From NCBI GenBank assembly GCA_030581615.1, contig JAKTTT010000056.1, positions 62,001 to 126,000 of the forward strand: a stretch of DNA of 64,000 nucleotides. The letters run 5' to 3'. Source of the stretch: Alloascoidea africana (taxonomy: Eukaryota; Ascomycota; Alloascoideomycetes; Alloascoideales; Alloascoideaceae). Both the position numbers and the translations under genes were made by a program. Positions within the stretch are counted from its first letter, which is position 1, and each line of letters begins with the position of its first letter. Shown piece by piece: positions 63,612 to 64,000 of this stretch. Below the pieces are notes generated by a model. That model had not been told where the DNA came from, searched no databases, and worked only from the letters and a program-made list of their open reading frames with translations.

Positions 63612-64000
63612 AATAGTAGTTGAAAAAGAGCGACTAGAGAAAGAAAATTGCTAAGCGAGCGACTGGGGTGGGATAAAGAAGAAGAAAACACGAACACATC
63701 TGAATTGAAGGTGGTTTTTAGTTTGGTGACCATGACTCTTGCCGTTCAAAAGGCCAAGGTCAAGGCTTCCCTCTTTACTTGGTAGATGTGGCTTTCTAGG
63801 GCGTTTTCCGTTTTCTCTCCTAAAATAGAAAACTGATTGGAAATGCTTAGGTGTGCATTCCTCCCAAAACCTTATACATTCGCCGTATAATTACGGCTGA
63901 ACCCTTACATATGGAACCCGAATCATTGTACTATCTGTAGTCTCACAGATAATTTATCAAACAACTCTGCAGTTCTTTACACAGCTGTAGCACCGAGCCA
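63612..64000 (-). promoter_or_regulatory. Promoter region of the CRH gene
   Basis: This 389-bp stretch runs to the window edge and holds no gene. CCGTATAATTACGG at 63883-63896 is an inverted pair of CCG triplets with 8-nt spacing, the form of site bound by dimeric Zn2Cys6 factors. Confidence 0.4.

Overview
The window is nuclear DNA of a budding yeast (Saccharomycotina). It holds 22 protein-coding genes that can be assigned to families, most of them clear orthologues of Saccharomyces housekeeping genes (GVP36, ERG10, FET3, ATG13, VAN1, CPS1, CYC8, MED1, COQ5, EMC6, SEC16, PEP4, CYS3 and a CRH1-type gene). Short spliceosomal introns (40-134 nt, GT..AG, most with a CTAAC, TTAAC or TACTAAC branch site) interrupt at least eight genes, including CYC8, COQ5, EMC6, MED1 and GVP36. 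Together with long AT-rich intergenic stretches and an AreA-like GATA factor, this points to an early-branching, intron-bearing lineage (Yarrowia / Blastobotrys / Dipodascus side of the tree) rather than to Saccharomyces. CTG falls at invariant leucine positions of VAN1, so CTG is read as leucine and the CUG-Ser/Ala clades are unlikely. No species can be named from sequence alone.

Layout: 0-9 kb carries the end of GVP36 (Golgi BAR protein), a nitrogen-type GATA factor, ERG10 (acetoacetyl-CoA thiolase) and a divergent Zn2Cys6 regulator. 9-13 kb has an MFS transporter facing FET3. 14.6-19 kb is a divergent pair of a TauD-type sulfonate dioxygenase and a Dal5/Seo1-type permease, probably a sulfonate or organic-nutrient uptake module. 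19.5-28.5 kb has ATG13, a GT34 Golgi mannosyltransferase, a TMEM115-type rhomboid-like protein, VAN1 and an alpha-arrestin, so it is rich in Golgi and protein-trafficking genes. 29-41.7 kb has CPS1, CYC8, MED1, COQ5 and a dienelactone hydrolase. 43-46.5 kb has an FLC/TRP-like membrane protein and EMC6. 49-58.9 kb has acetyl-CoA synthetase, SEC16 and PEP4. 59-64 kb has CYS3 and a CRH glucan/chitin transglycosylase.

Several gene functions connect. CYC8 and MED1 are general transcription components. ERG10 and acetyl-CoA synthetase both handle acetyl-CoA. VAN1 and the GT34 enzyme both extend N-glycan mannan. PEP4, CPS1 and ATG13 belong to the vacuolar degradation route. The dioxygenase/permease pair and CYS3 both bear on sulfur supply. 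Regulatory motifs visible by eye include two Gcn4-type sites before the GATA factor, a Cbf1 E-box plus TATA arrangement before CYS3, several GATA sites before the permease, and a recurrent Reb1-type CGGGTAA motif close to the starts of several genes. I saw no rRNA, tRNA, CRISPR, transposon or virus-derived element. I found no clearly undescribed system; the unusual items are small (introns, alternative starts, motif clusters, repeats) and are listed as such.
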